A DNA stretch of 5,085 nucleotides from an uncultured Clostridia bacterium (GTDB lineage: Bacteria > Bacillota > Clostridia > TANB77 > CAG-508), in the NCBI GenBank assembly GCA_947628395.1, contig CANQZP010000083.1, forward strand, positions 1-5,085, in the 5' to 3' direction. Position numbers and translations under genes: made by a program. This document shows positions 1 through 5,085 of the stretch, piece by piece. The notes under the pieces were generated by a model. It was given only the letters and a program-made list of their open reading frames with translations, made no database searches and was not told the DNA's origin. Every line of letters begins with the position of its first letter. Within the stretch, counting starts at the first letter, position 1.

Positions 1-7
1 AAACAAT

Positions 8-47
8 AAACTCTCAAATCCTTTGACAATTAAAGGATTGAGAGTTT
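8..47. terminator. Rho-independent terminator hairpin, possibly bidirectional
   Basis: Positions 8-24 pair with 32-47 (AAACTCTCAA.TCCTTT against its complement, one bulged A) around a seven-base loop. On the plus strand the stem runs into TTTTT (45-49); on the minus strand it is followed by TTTATTGTTT (10-1). It can thus end the leftward operon about 110 bases after the HlyD-like stop, and also a rightward gene from outside the window. Confidence 0.7.
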
Positions 48-77
48 TTACTCTTTTAAAAGTGTTTAAGTTGAGAT

Positions 78-106
78 AGTATCCATCTTTTTTTTTATAT
101 TGTCAA
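78..106 (-). promoter_or_regulatory. Candidate leftward sigma-A promoter downstream of the operon
   Basis: On the minus strand a perfect TTGACA (106-101) is followed after 17 bases by GATACT (83-78), 4 of 6 to TATAAT. Transcription would begin near position 71 and run left into the hairpin at 8-47, then out of the window. It may serve the next leftward gene or a very short RNA. Confidence 0.4.
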
Positions 107-140
107 GTTATTTTTATATTGTTTTTTAAAAATAATATAT

Positions 141-160
141 TTGTAATATAATTGTAATAT
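141..160. repeat. Short direct repeat TTGTAATAT
   Basis: TTGTAATAT occurs at 141-149 and again at 152-160, an 11-base period just after the HlyD-like stop codon. It is short and AT-rich, so it may have no function. Confidence 0.35.
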
Positions 161-1399
161 TTATTTTTTGTTTATCTGTATTTTATCATACACCTTGATA
201 CTATACATATTTACTATATCATCAGTAGAATACCCCAATTCCTTTAATTCTTCAGTTGAATAATTATCAACTAAAGAATAAGAATCATTACTCTTTAAAA
301 CCTTTACTAAAACTTTTGTATTATATCCAGCTCTATTTCTTTTTACATAACACAAATCACCTTCATGAATTATAGCTGAATTAGGAACTTTAATTCCTGT
401 ATATTCCCACCAAATTATATTAGCAGAAATTTTTCTATAATTGATTAATTTTTCTGTTAAAGTATTAACATTAAAAACTATAATTCTATCTTCCCCGTCT
501 TCCTTAATATAAGTAATTTTTGCATCTACAATTTCATCAGAACCTATATCAATTTTGACCTTATCACCTATTTTAGCATTTTTAGCAGCATCACTGTTCA
601 TAATCACAGCCAAATAACAATCAAAATCATTTATGATTTTTCCAGTTTCTTCACTGCTTTTAATAAGTTCACCAGTCTTTAAATTTAACTTATTTAAAAA
701 ATCTTTACTTAAATAATCAAAATTATCCGATGAAAAAACATCCTCTAATTCATCAATTCTATAAGAAATAGTTCCACTACTTTCAGCTTTAATCTCTTCT
801 GCTCCTGCAGTAAGCTTTTCATAATATTTATTTCTTTCATCAATTAGACTTTTTAAATATGAACCATCTGGACTATTTTGACCAACAATATCAGAAATTT
901 TACTAGTATATTCATCTATCTGCTTTTTATTTTTTTCTATTTTTTCCATATCATTACTGGCATAAGTCTCTTCCACCATACTTTTTATGTCTGCTTTTAA
1001 ATTATTTATATCACTTGTAGAAATAACTTTTTCTTTCTTTTGAGCTTCTTCAATCTGTTTAGTAATTTCATCAATTTTAGTTCTAATCTCAGCATTTCCA
1101 GCTGCATAATATCTAAAAATTGTATCTCCTTTAGCAACTTTTTTTCCTTCACTTATATTTTTTTCCATACCATTTTTATAATTATTTCCTTTTAAAACAG
1201 TCTCGTTTCTGATAATATAAGCATCTCTAGTTTCATCTAATGATAATTTTCCCTCTTCAACCACAAAAATATCTGTTGAGCCTTTTATTAAATCAATAAT
1301 ATTTTTAAAGAAATAAAAAGCAAATACAATTATCAAAATAGCTACTATAATTTTAATAATTACAAATTTATAATTTATCTTTTTATTTTTTTTCACCAC
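161..1399 (-). CDS. HlyD-like membrane-anchored adaptor protein (putative)
   Basis: The 412-residue product has a short Lys-rich cytoplasmic start (residues 1-11), one membrane segment (about 12-31) and a long extracytoplasmic part, so an N-in, C-out anchored protein is expected. The layout matches membrane-fusion/HlyD-type adaptors: a first half-lipoyl-like strand pair (about 82-96, with the KGDTIF turn), a Lys/Glu-rich coiled coil (about 104-200), a second lipoyl half (about 203-216, with SSGTISYRID), then a beta-barrel region ending in a GIKVPNSAI strand (335-343) and a C-terminal membrane-proximal domain. The start is GTG at 1399, directly followed by a second GTG. The Shine-Dalgarno AAAGGA (1414-1409) is 9 bases from the first and 12 from the second, so either could be used. 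It lies 6 bases after miaA, which suggests translational coupling. Classical partners would be an ABC or RND pump, but none is in the window. From memory, similar proteins in clostridia often sit near cell-division genes such as sepF, so a role in the envelope rather than export is possible. Function is unproven. Confidence 0.8.
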   Translation of the reverse strand: MVKKNKKINYKFVIIKIIVAILIIVFAFYFFKNIIDLIKGSTDIFVVEEGKLSLDETRDAYIIRNETVLKGNNYKNGMEKNISEGKKVAKGDTIFRYYAAGNAEIRTKIDEITKQIEEAQKKEKVISTSDINNLKADIKSMVEETYASNDMEKIEKNKKQIDEYTSKISDIVGQNSPDGSYLKSLIDERNKYYEKLTAGAEEIKAESSGTISYRIDELEDVFSSDNFDYLSKDFLNKLNLKTGELIKSSEETGKIINDFDCYLAVIMNSDAAKNAKIGDKVKIDIGSDEIVDAKITYIKEDGEDRIIVFNVNTLTEKLINYRKISANIIWWEYTGIKVPNSAIIHEGDLCYVKRNRAGYNTKVLVKVLKSNDSYSLVDNYSTEELKELGYSTDDIVNMYSIKVYDKIQINKK

Positions 1400-1405
1400 T
1401 AGAAA

Positions 1406-2329
1406 TTATCCTTTCTGAAAATTATCTAAAATAATATCAACATTCTTTTTTCCTTCTTCCAAACCATCTAACCATATAGTACTCTTATTTTTTCTAAACC
1501 AAGTAAGTTGCCTTTTAGCATACCTTCTAGTTTCCATTTTTATTTTCTCAATCATATCCTCTTTTGAAAAATTTCCATTTAAGTATTCTACAACCTCTTT
1601 ATATCCAAGTCCTTGCATTGCAGTTGGAAAAGAATCATACTTTGAAAGTAAATTTTCTACCTCTTGAACTAATCCATTCTCAATCATAATATCAACTCTT
1701 TTATCAATTCTTTGATATAACTTTTCTCTATCCATCGATATTGCAAAAATCCTATAATCATACTTAGGGCCCTTTTCCTTTGATTTTATCTCAATTTCTG
1801 TTTTAGTTTTTCCAGTAGCATGATATATTTCCAAAACTCTAATAATCCTTTTTCTATCATTTGGACTAATTTTCTCTAAAGCCTCTCTATCAATATTTTT
1901 TGCCATATCATATAAACTTTTTAAACCATCTTCTGTTTCAGAAATTTTAATTAATTCATTTCTATAATCTTCGTCATATTCAATCTCAGGATACTCAATT
2001 CCATAAATCAAAGAATCAATATAAAGACCTGTTCCACCAACTAAAATCGGAACTTTTCCTTTTTCTAATATTTTACTTATAGCATTTTCTGCATCTTTTT
2101 TGAAATCTGCTACACTATACCTTTTATCAGGCGAAACAAAATCTATTAAATAATGTTCAATCCCATCCATTTCTTGAACTGTAGGCTTAGCAGTACCAAT
2201 ATTCATATCTTTATAAATCTGCATAGAATCACAAGAAACAACTTCACCATTAATAGTTTTCGCAAGTAAAACACCTAAAGAGGTTTTACCAGAAGCAGTA
2301 GGGCCAGCAATTACAATAACTTTATTCAT
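1406..2329 (-). CDS. miaA: tRNA dimethylallyltransferase MiaA
   Basis: This enzyme transfers the dimethylallyl group of DMAPP to N6 of A37 in tRNAs reading UNN codons, giving i6A, the precursor of ms2i6A; it acts in the cytoplasm. The 307-residue length is normal for the family. Visible motifs in order are the P-loop GPTASGKT (residues 9-16), the DSMQIY segment with catalytic-type Asp34 followed by NIGTAKP (43-49), EHYLID (58-63), GGTGLY (98-103), the Arg-rich NDRKRIIRVLEIY stretch of the middle domain, a QGLGYKE motif, and the conserved C-terminal RQLTWFR (273-279). All key residues appear intact. The ATG at 2329 is preceded by GGGAAG (2344-2339) with 9 bases of spacing. The gap to mutL is 21 bases, consistent with one transcript. 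The last two sense codons (AAA GGA) double as the ribosome binding site of the next gene. Confidence 0.98.
   Translation of the reverse strand: MNKVIVIAGPTASGKTSLGVLLAKTINGEVVSCDSMQIYKDMNIGTAKPTVQEMDGIEHYLIDFVSPDKRYSVADFKKDAENAISKILEKGKVPILVGGTGLYIDSLIYGIEYPEIEYDEDYRNELIKISETEDGLKSLYDMAKNIDREALEKISPNDRKRIIRVLEIYHATGKTKTEIEIKSKEKGPKYDYRIFAISMDREKLYQRIDKRVDIMIENGLVQEVENLLSKYDSFPTAMQGLGYKEVVEYLNGNFSKEDMIEKIKMETRRYAKRQLTWFRKNKSTIWLDGLEEGKKNVDIILDNFQKG
1409..1414 (-). promoter_or_regulatory. Ribosome binding site of the HlyD-like gene, inside miaA
   Basis: AAAGGA on the minus strand forms the last two sense codons of miaA (Lys306, Gly307), directly before its TAA stop. It sits 9 bases from the first GTG start of the next gene. 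This arrangement implies that the ribosome finishing miaA can re-initiate on the downstream gene. Confidence 0.7.
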
Positions 2330-2350
2330 TTTTTCATTCTTCCCTTCAAC

Positions 2351-4498
2351 CTACATAACTCTTCTAAAATTCTTCTCTAAATCATATTTTGACATCTTTA
2401 TTGCAGTAGGTCTACCATGAGGACAAGTAAAAGGATTAGGAAGTTTTAAAAGTTCATTCATAAGTTCATAAACCTCCTCTTTTTCTAAGTGCATTTTCGC
2501 TTTAACAGCAGATTTACAAGCAATAGTAGCTAAAAATCTATCCTCTTTCTCTTGTCTAGCAGTTCTAGAATATTCGCCAATTTCATCTAACAATTCTATA
2601 AAAAGTTCTTTAGTATCTAAATCCATACAAGCACTAGGAACACCATTTAATTTAATAGTATTTTCTCCGAAAGCTTCCAAATCGAAACCAGCTTTTTCAA
2701 ACATTTCTACATTCTCTTTAATAGTTTCTACTTCTTTATGAGTAAGCGTTATAATATCAGGTAAAAGCATAAGTTGGCAATCTTTATTTGTAGTATTATA
2801 GTAATTTCTCTTTACTTCTTCATATCTAATTCTTTCGTGAGCAGCATGTTGATCAATAATATACATCTCATTTTCAATCTCAACAATAATATAAGTAGAG
2901 AAAATAATTCCAACAAACTTATAATTATTATTTTTCATATTTCTAAATTCTTCTATAGTATCATTTTCGTGACTTTCAGAATAAACTCCATCTTTCTCTA
3001 ATTTTTTATCTTCTTGAATTTCTTCAACTTTTTCTTCTTTTATTTCATTTTTTTCTATAGGTTTTTCCTCTTGTACTTCTGTAGCTTCATCTTCCTTTTG
3101 ATCTTCTTCAGAAGTTTTAGTATCTTTTATATCAGTTCCAAAAAACTTTTTATACATGTCATCAAAATCTTCAAGATTTTCATTTTTCACAATATCAGTA
3201 TTATCTTCTTGTTTCTCATTTGGAATTTCTACCCTAGTATTTTTTATAGCTTCATCTAAAATTTCTTTACTCTCTCTTTGTTTAATAAGTTCCTCTGTCA
3301 TTTTATCAACTTGTTCTTCTGATGGAATTGCAAGTTCTGCTTTCTGTTTTGGAACCAAATCAGTAATTTGATATGTAGAAGGTGTTTCAGCAACTCCAAT
3401 TTCTTTAAGTCCTTCTCTAAATTTGTAAATTTCCTCAATTAAATTATTATTTGCCTCTTTAACCTTCTCTTTTATATCCTTTTCATCTTTTATTGCATTT
3501 TCAACTAATTCCCCATTAGATAATGCTGTTTTTATAGCATTATATACAGCCTTAAATACTGTATTTTCATCTTCAAACCTTACTTCCAATTTAGCAGGAT
3601 GAACATTAACATCAACAAGTTCTGGACTAATATCAATATTAAGAATTAAAAATCCATACTTATTAATTGGAATCATACCTTTAAAAGCTTGCTCTGCAGC
3701 AGCATTCAAAGTTTTATCTTTTATATAACGATTATTTACAAAAAATATTTGATGACTTCTATTTCCCCTTGCAATTTCAGGTTTTCCAACAACCCCTGAA
3801 ACCTTTATGCCTTCATATTCATAATTAGTATCAATCACAGCTGAAGCAACATCTTTACCATAAATATTATAAATAATATCTTTGTTATTTCCTGTTCCAG
3901 AAGTTTGAATTACAGTCTTACCTGAATTTATAAGTTTAAAAGCAATATTTTTATTTACTAAAGCAAGTCTTGTTATAGTATCTTCAATATAACCAGACTC
4001 TGTATAATCCTTTTTCAAGAATTTATAACGAACTGGTGTATTATAGAAAAGATTTTTTACAGTAATTGTAGTACCAACAGGAGCACCAACAACACTTTCC
4101 TCTAAAACATTTCCACCCTCTACAATAATCTTATTTCCTTCATCATTATTCTGCGTCCTAGAAATCATTTCAACATTTGCAACAGCAGCAATACTAGCTA
4201 AAGCCTCACCTCTAAACCCCATAGACTTAATATTCAAAATATCATCTGCATTTCTAATCTTACTAGTAGCATGTCTTTCAAAAGCAATCTGCATATCATC
4301 AGGATTAATACCTTTACCATTATCAGAAACACGTATAAAAGAAATCCCACCACTTTTTATTTCTACAGTTATCTTATCAGCACCAGCATCAATAGAATTC
4401 TCAACCATTTCTTTAACCACTGATGCAGGTCTTTCAATAACCTCACCTGCCGCTATTTTATTAATTGTTAAATCGTCTAATAAAACTATATCTCCCAT
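2351..4498 (-). CDS. mutL: DNA mismatch repair protein MutL (endonuclease type)
   Basis: MutL couples MutS mismatch recognition to strand incision. The 715-residue protein has a GHKL ATPase N-terminal half: IAAGEVIERP (15-24), catalytic Glu30 and Asn34 in the KEMVENSIDAG stretch, Asp59 in DNGKGI, RHATSK (75-80), GFRGEAL (94-100), and the conserved HPAK (300-303). A long acidic, Lys/Glu-rich and probably disordered linker spans about 330-522. The C-terminal dimerisation/nuclease domain holds the metal-binding motif DQHAAHERIRYE (549-560), a QLMLLP peptide (575-580) fitting the beta-clamp binding site known in Bacillus MutL, ACKSAVKA (660-667), and CPHGRP (692-697). It should therefore nick DNA itself, as expected where MutH and Dam are absent. 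Start ATG at 4498 has GGAGG (4510-4506) 7 bases upstream; stop is TAG. mutS is not adjacent in this window. The linker makes it longer than the E. coli protein; no defect is visible. Confidence 0.98.
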   Translation of the reverse strand: MGDIVLLDDLTINKIAAGEVIERPASVVKEMVENSIDAGADKITVEIKSGGISFIRVSDNGKGINPDDMQIAFERHATSKIRNADDILNIKSMGFRGEALASIAAVANVEMISRTQNNDEGNKIIVEGGNVLEESVVGAPVGTTITVKNLFYNTPVRYKFLKKDYTESGYIEDTITRLALVNKNIAFKLINSGKTVIQTSGTGNNKDIIYNIYGKDVASAVIDTNYEYEGIKVSGVVGKPEIARGNRSHQIFFVNNRYIKDKTLNAAAEQAFKGMIPINKYGFLILNIDISPELVDVNVHPAKLEVRFEDENTVFKAVYNAIKTALSNGELVENAIKDEKDIKEKVKEANNNLIEEIYKFREGLKEIGVAETPSTYQITDLVPKQKAELAIPSEEQVDKMTEELIKQRESKEILDEAIKNTRVEIPNEKQEDNTDIVKNENLEDFDDMYKKFFGTDIKDTKTSEEDQKEDEATEVQEEKPIEKNEIKEEKVEEIQEDKKLEKDGVYSESHENDTIEEFRNMKNNNYKFVGIIFSTYIIVEIENEMYIIDQHAAHERIRYEEVKRNYYNTTNKDCQLMLLPDIITLTHKEVETIKENVEMFEKAGFDLEAFGENTIKLNGVPSACMDLDTKELFIELLDEIGEYSRTARQEKEDRFLATIACKSAVKAKMHLEKEEVYELMNELLKLPNPFTCPHGRPTAIKMSKYDLEKNFRRVM

Positions 4499-4505
4499 CT
4501 ATAAT

Positions 4506-4510
4506 CCTCC
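4506..4510 (-). promoter_or_regulatory. Ribosome binding site of mutL (GGAGG)
   Basis: GGAGG read on the minus strand lies 7 bases before the ATG at 4498. It fixes this ATG as the mutL start, which also matches the usual N-terminus of the family (start just before the LLDDLTINKIAAGEV segment). Confidence 0.85.
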
Positions 4511-4531
4511 AACTAATTACTACTTTTTAGT

Positions 4532-4561
4532 ATTATATCACTAATAAAAATAATTTGTATA
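4532..4561 (-). promoter_or_regulatory. Probable sigma-A promoter of the mutL-miaA-hlyD-like operon
   Basis: On the minus strand a perfect TATAAT (4537-4532) is preceded by TGA, making an extended -10 element (TGnTATAAT). A weaker -35, TATACA (4561-4556, 4 of 6 to TTGACA), lies 18 bases upstream. Transcription would start near 4525, giving a leader of roughly 25-30 bases before the mutL ATG. No riboswitch or attenuator fits in this short leader. Confidence 0.5.
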
Positions 4562-4591
4562 GCCCTTTCTTAAACTTTTAATTTTATTGCT

Positions 4592-4633
4592 GTAACACTT
4601 TTTTTTAATTAAGAATAATATATAACATACTAA
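4592..4633 (+). promoter_or_regulatory. Possible promoter region of the Cys-rich gene (weak)
   Basis: Upstream of the microprotein gene the sequence is very AT-rich. GTAACA (4592-4597) with AATAAT (4614-4619) at 16-base spacing is a weak sigma-A-like pair. CATACTA (4626-4632) matches the -10 pattern CATnnTA known for sporulation sigma-G type promoters and partly that of sigma-E, but I see no matching -35. The true promoter cannot be decided by eye. Confidence 0.25.
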
Positions 4634-4672
4634 GGATTTGAAAAAAGGAAGAACAAAATGTTCTGATACTTA

Positions 4673-4681
4673 AAAGGGGGG
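4673..4681 (+). promoter_or_regulatory. Strong ribosome binding site of the Cys-rich microprotein gene
   Basis: A run of As followed by six consecutive Gs ends 8 bases before the ATG at 4690. This G-rich purine tract can pair with the 16S anti-Shine-Dalgarno sequence and is the main argument that the short ORF is translated. Confidence 0.75.
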
Positions 4682-4689
4682 AAACAATA

Positions 4690-4803
4690 ATGCCAGAAAA
4701 TAGAGGTTGTGGTTGCGGATTTGGTGATGACTGCTTATGGATAATAATCCTTTTAATCATAATCTTTTGTTGTTGTGGTAACAACAGAGGATGCGGTTGC
4801 TAA
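4690..4803 (+). CDS. Cys/Gly-rich single-pass membrane microprotein (37 aa)
   Basis: A 37-codon ORF begins with ATG at 4690, 8 bases after a strong purine tract ending in six Gs (4672-4681), a convincing ribosome binding site. The product has eight cysteines (residues 7, 9, 15, 27-29, 35, 37). A hydrophobic Ile/Leu core (about 16-26) is flanked by the same RGCGC motif on both sides (5-9 and 33-37), and a CCC cluster sits at the end of the core. This resembles the short Cys/Gly-rich hydrophobic proteins of Firmicutes, some annotated as 'chorion class high-cysteine' proteins and some as YjcZ-like sporulation proteins. That assignment is from memory and is not a domain match. No function can be assigned; membrane or spore-envelope location, or metal/thiol chemistry, are guesses. 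It is transcribed away from mutL and appears monocistronic, followed by an inverted repeat. Confidence 0.8.
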   Translation: MPENRGCGCGFGDDCLWIIILLIIIFCCCGNNRGCGC

Positions 4804-4812
4804 TTAAATTTA

Positions 4813-4860
4813 AGACAATGGGACGGAGATTTTAAAAAATCTCCGTCCCTACCAATGTCT
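4813..4860. repeat. Inverted repeat downstream of the Cys-rich gene
   Basis: GGGACGGAGATTTT (4820-4833) is the exact reverse complement of 4836-4849, giving a stem of at least 11 pairs including a GC-rich GGGACGGAG foot. Outer arms AGACA (4813-4817) and TGTCT (4856-4860) also pair, across an unequal internal loop. It starts 10 bases after the stop codon and could end the transcript. However, no T-run follows on either strand, so a dispersed palindromic (REP-like) repeat is at least as likely as a standard rho-independent terminator. Confidence 0.7.
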
Positions 4861-4880
4861 ATTTAAGTTAAGAAAAATAT

Positions 4881-4896
4881 CTTTAATTTATTAAAG
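4881..4896. repeat. Small AT-rich hairpin
   Basis: CTTTAA (4881-4886) and TTAAAG (4891-4896) pair perfectly around a four-base loop. It is short and AT-only apart from its ends, so it may be chance in such AT-rich sequence. Confidence 0.3.
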
Positions 4897-4907
4897 CTAG
4901 TATAATA

Positions 4908-5085
4908 ATTGATTTTTCATAGCTTTGCTGTCGCAACTTTCAGATTTAAAAGTATTTCGTAGGGGCGATTATCAATCGCCCGCCCTTCGAAGAAAAAGCG
5001 AAATACAAAAATATCTGTAAGTTGCTTCAATCGCACTCGACCTACCGGTCTCGTTTGGTCGCTGCGCAGCTATTTAAAAATCAAT
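4908..5085. repeat. Composite palindromic element with terminal inverted repeats (MITE/REP-like)
   Basis: The ends match as inverted repeats: 4908-4924 against 5068-5085 (ATTGATTTTT then ATAGCT, differing only in a one- or two-base spacer). Inside, GCAACTTTCAGAT (4933-4945) pairs with 5013-5025 at 12 of 13 positions. GTATTTCG (4952-4959) pairs exactly with 4999-5006. GGGCGATT (4963-4970) pairs exactly with 4974-4981 as the innermost hairpin. The right arm carries about 34 extra bases (within 5026-5067) with GACC/GGTC motifs and the perfect palindrome GCTGCGCAGC (5061-5070). Positions 4921-5070 are 46% G+C by count, far above the flanks. No ORF of note is present on either strand. The right boundary coincides with the window end, so the element may continue. 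I read it as a non-autonomous mobile or palindromic repeat; a structured RNA is the alternative. Confidence 0.65.

Larger units (their letters stand above)
4499..4689. other. Divergent intergenic region between mutL and the Cys-rich gene
   Basis: These 191 bases separate two genes read in opposite directions and must contain both promoters. Beyond the candidate promoters and ribosome binding sites there is a perfect TTAATTAA palindrome (4605-4612) after a T-run, and a small hairpin GAACA-AAA-TGTTC (4651-4663) in the leader of the Cys-rich gene. Confidence 0.7.

Noticed and set aside
23..51. TTGACA on the plus strand as a rightward -35 box
   Set aside because: It is the loop and stem edge of the terminator hairpin, and nothing like a -10 occurs at the right distance (TTTTAC at 46-51).
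71..101. Rightward promoter TTGAGA ... TATATT
   Set aside because: The spacing is 19 bases and it would drive only antisense RNA across the HlyD-like gene; it is easily chance in AT-rich sequence.
2774..3371. Three overlapping plus-strand ORFs of 71-81 codons inside mutL
   Set aside because: They are antisense to the Lys/Glu-rich MutL linker, so they read as runs of Phe/Ile/Ser. They have no credible ribosome binding sites or family features, whereas the minus-strand frame is unmistakable mutL.
4500..4505. TATAAT on the plus strand at the mutL start
   Set aside because: No -35 box lies 16-18 bases upstream, and the site overlaps the mutL start/ribosome binding site region.
4804..5085. CRISPR array, tRNA or other small gene in the 280-base stretch after the Cys-rich gene
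   Set aside because: The repeats are inverted and nested, not regularly spaced direct repeats. No cloverleaf or CCA-type end was found, and no ORF with a ribosome binding site exists on either strand.

Overview
The window is AT-rich, bacterial and gene-dense. It looks like a chromosomal segment of a low-GC member of the Clostridia. The reasons are the strongly A/T-biased codon use, Gram-positive style GGAGG-type ribosome binding sites, a MutL that carries its own endonuclease motif (the type found where MutH is absent), and a tiny Cys/Gly-rich membrane protein of a kind common in spore-forming Firmicutes. The species cannot be named from this sequence; an uncultured gut clostridium would fit, but that is inference.

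Most of the window (4498 down to 161) is one leftward operon on the minus strand. mutL (mismatch repair endonuclease/ATPase) starts it, with a plausible extended -10 promoter just upstream. miaA (tRNA A37 dimethylallyltransferase) follows after a 21-base gap. A membrane-anchored HlyD-like adaptor protein comes 6 bases after miaA, with its Shine-Dalgarno inside the last miaA codons. mutL-miaA is a classic bacterial pairing. There is no mutS before mutL and no hfq after miaA within the window. The HlyD-like protein has no transporter partner here.

The left edge (1-160) holds no gene. It has a strong, possibly bidirectional hairpin terminator (8-47) and a leftward sigma-A-like promoter (106-78) that would either serve a gene outside the window or drive a very short transcript.

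The right part (4499-5085) has an intergenic region with divergent signals, then a 37-codon rightward gene (4690-4803) for a Cys-rich single-pass membrane microprotein. About 280 bases without a gene follow. They contain a compact inverted repeat (4813-4860) and, at the window edge, a large composite palindromic element (4908-5085) with near-identical terminal inverted repeats, nested stems and a GC content well above its surroundings. This resembles a non-coding, MITE- or REP-like repeat.

I do not see a new multi-gene system. The parts most worth a second look are the Cys-rich microprotein and the two palindromic elements beside it.
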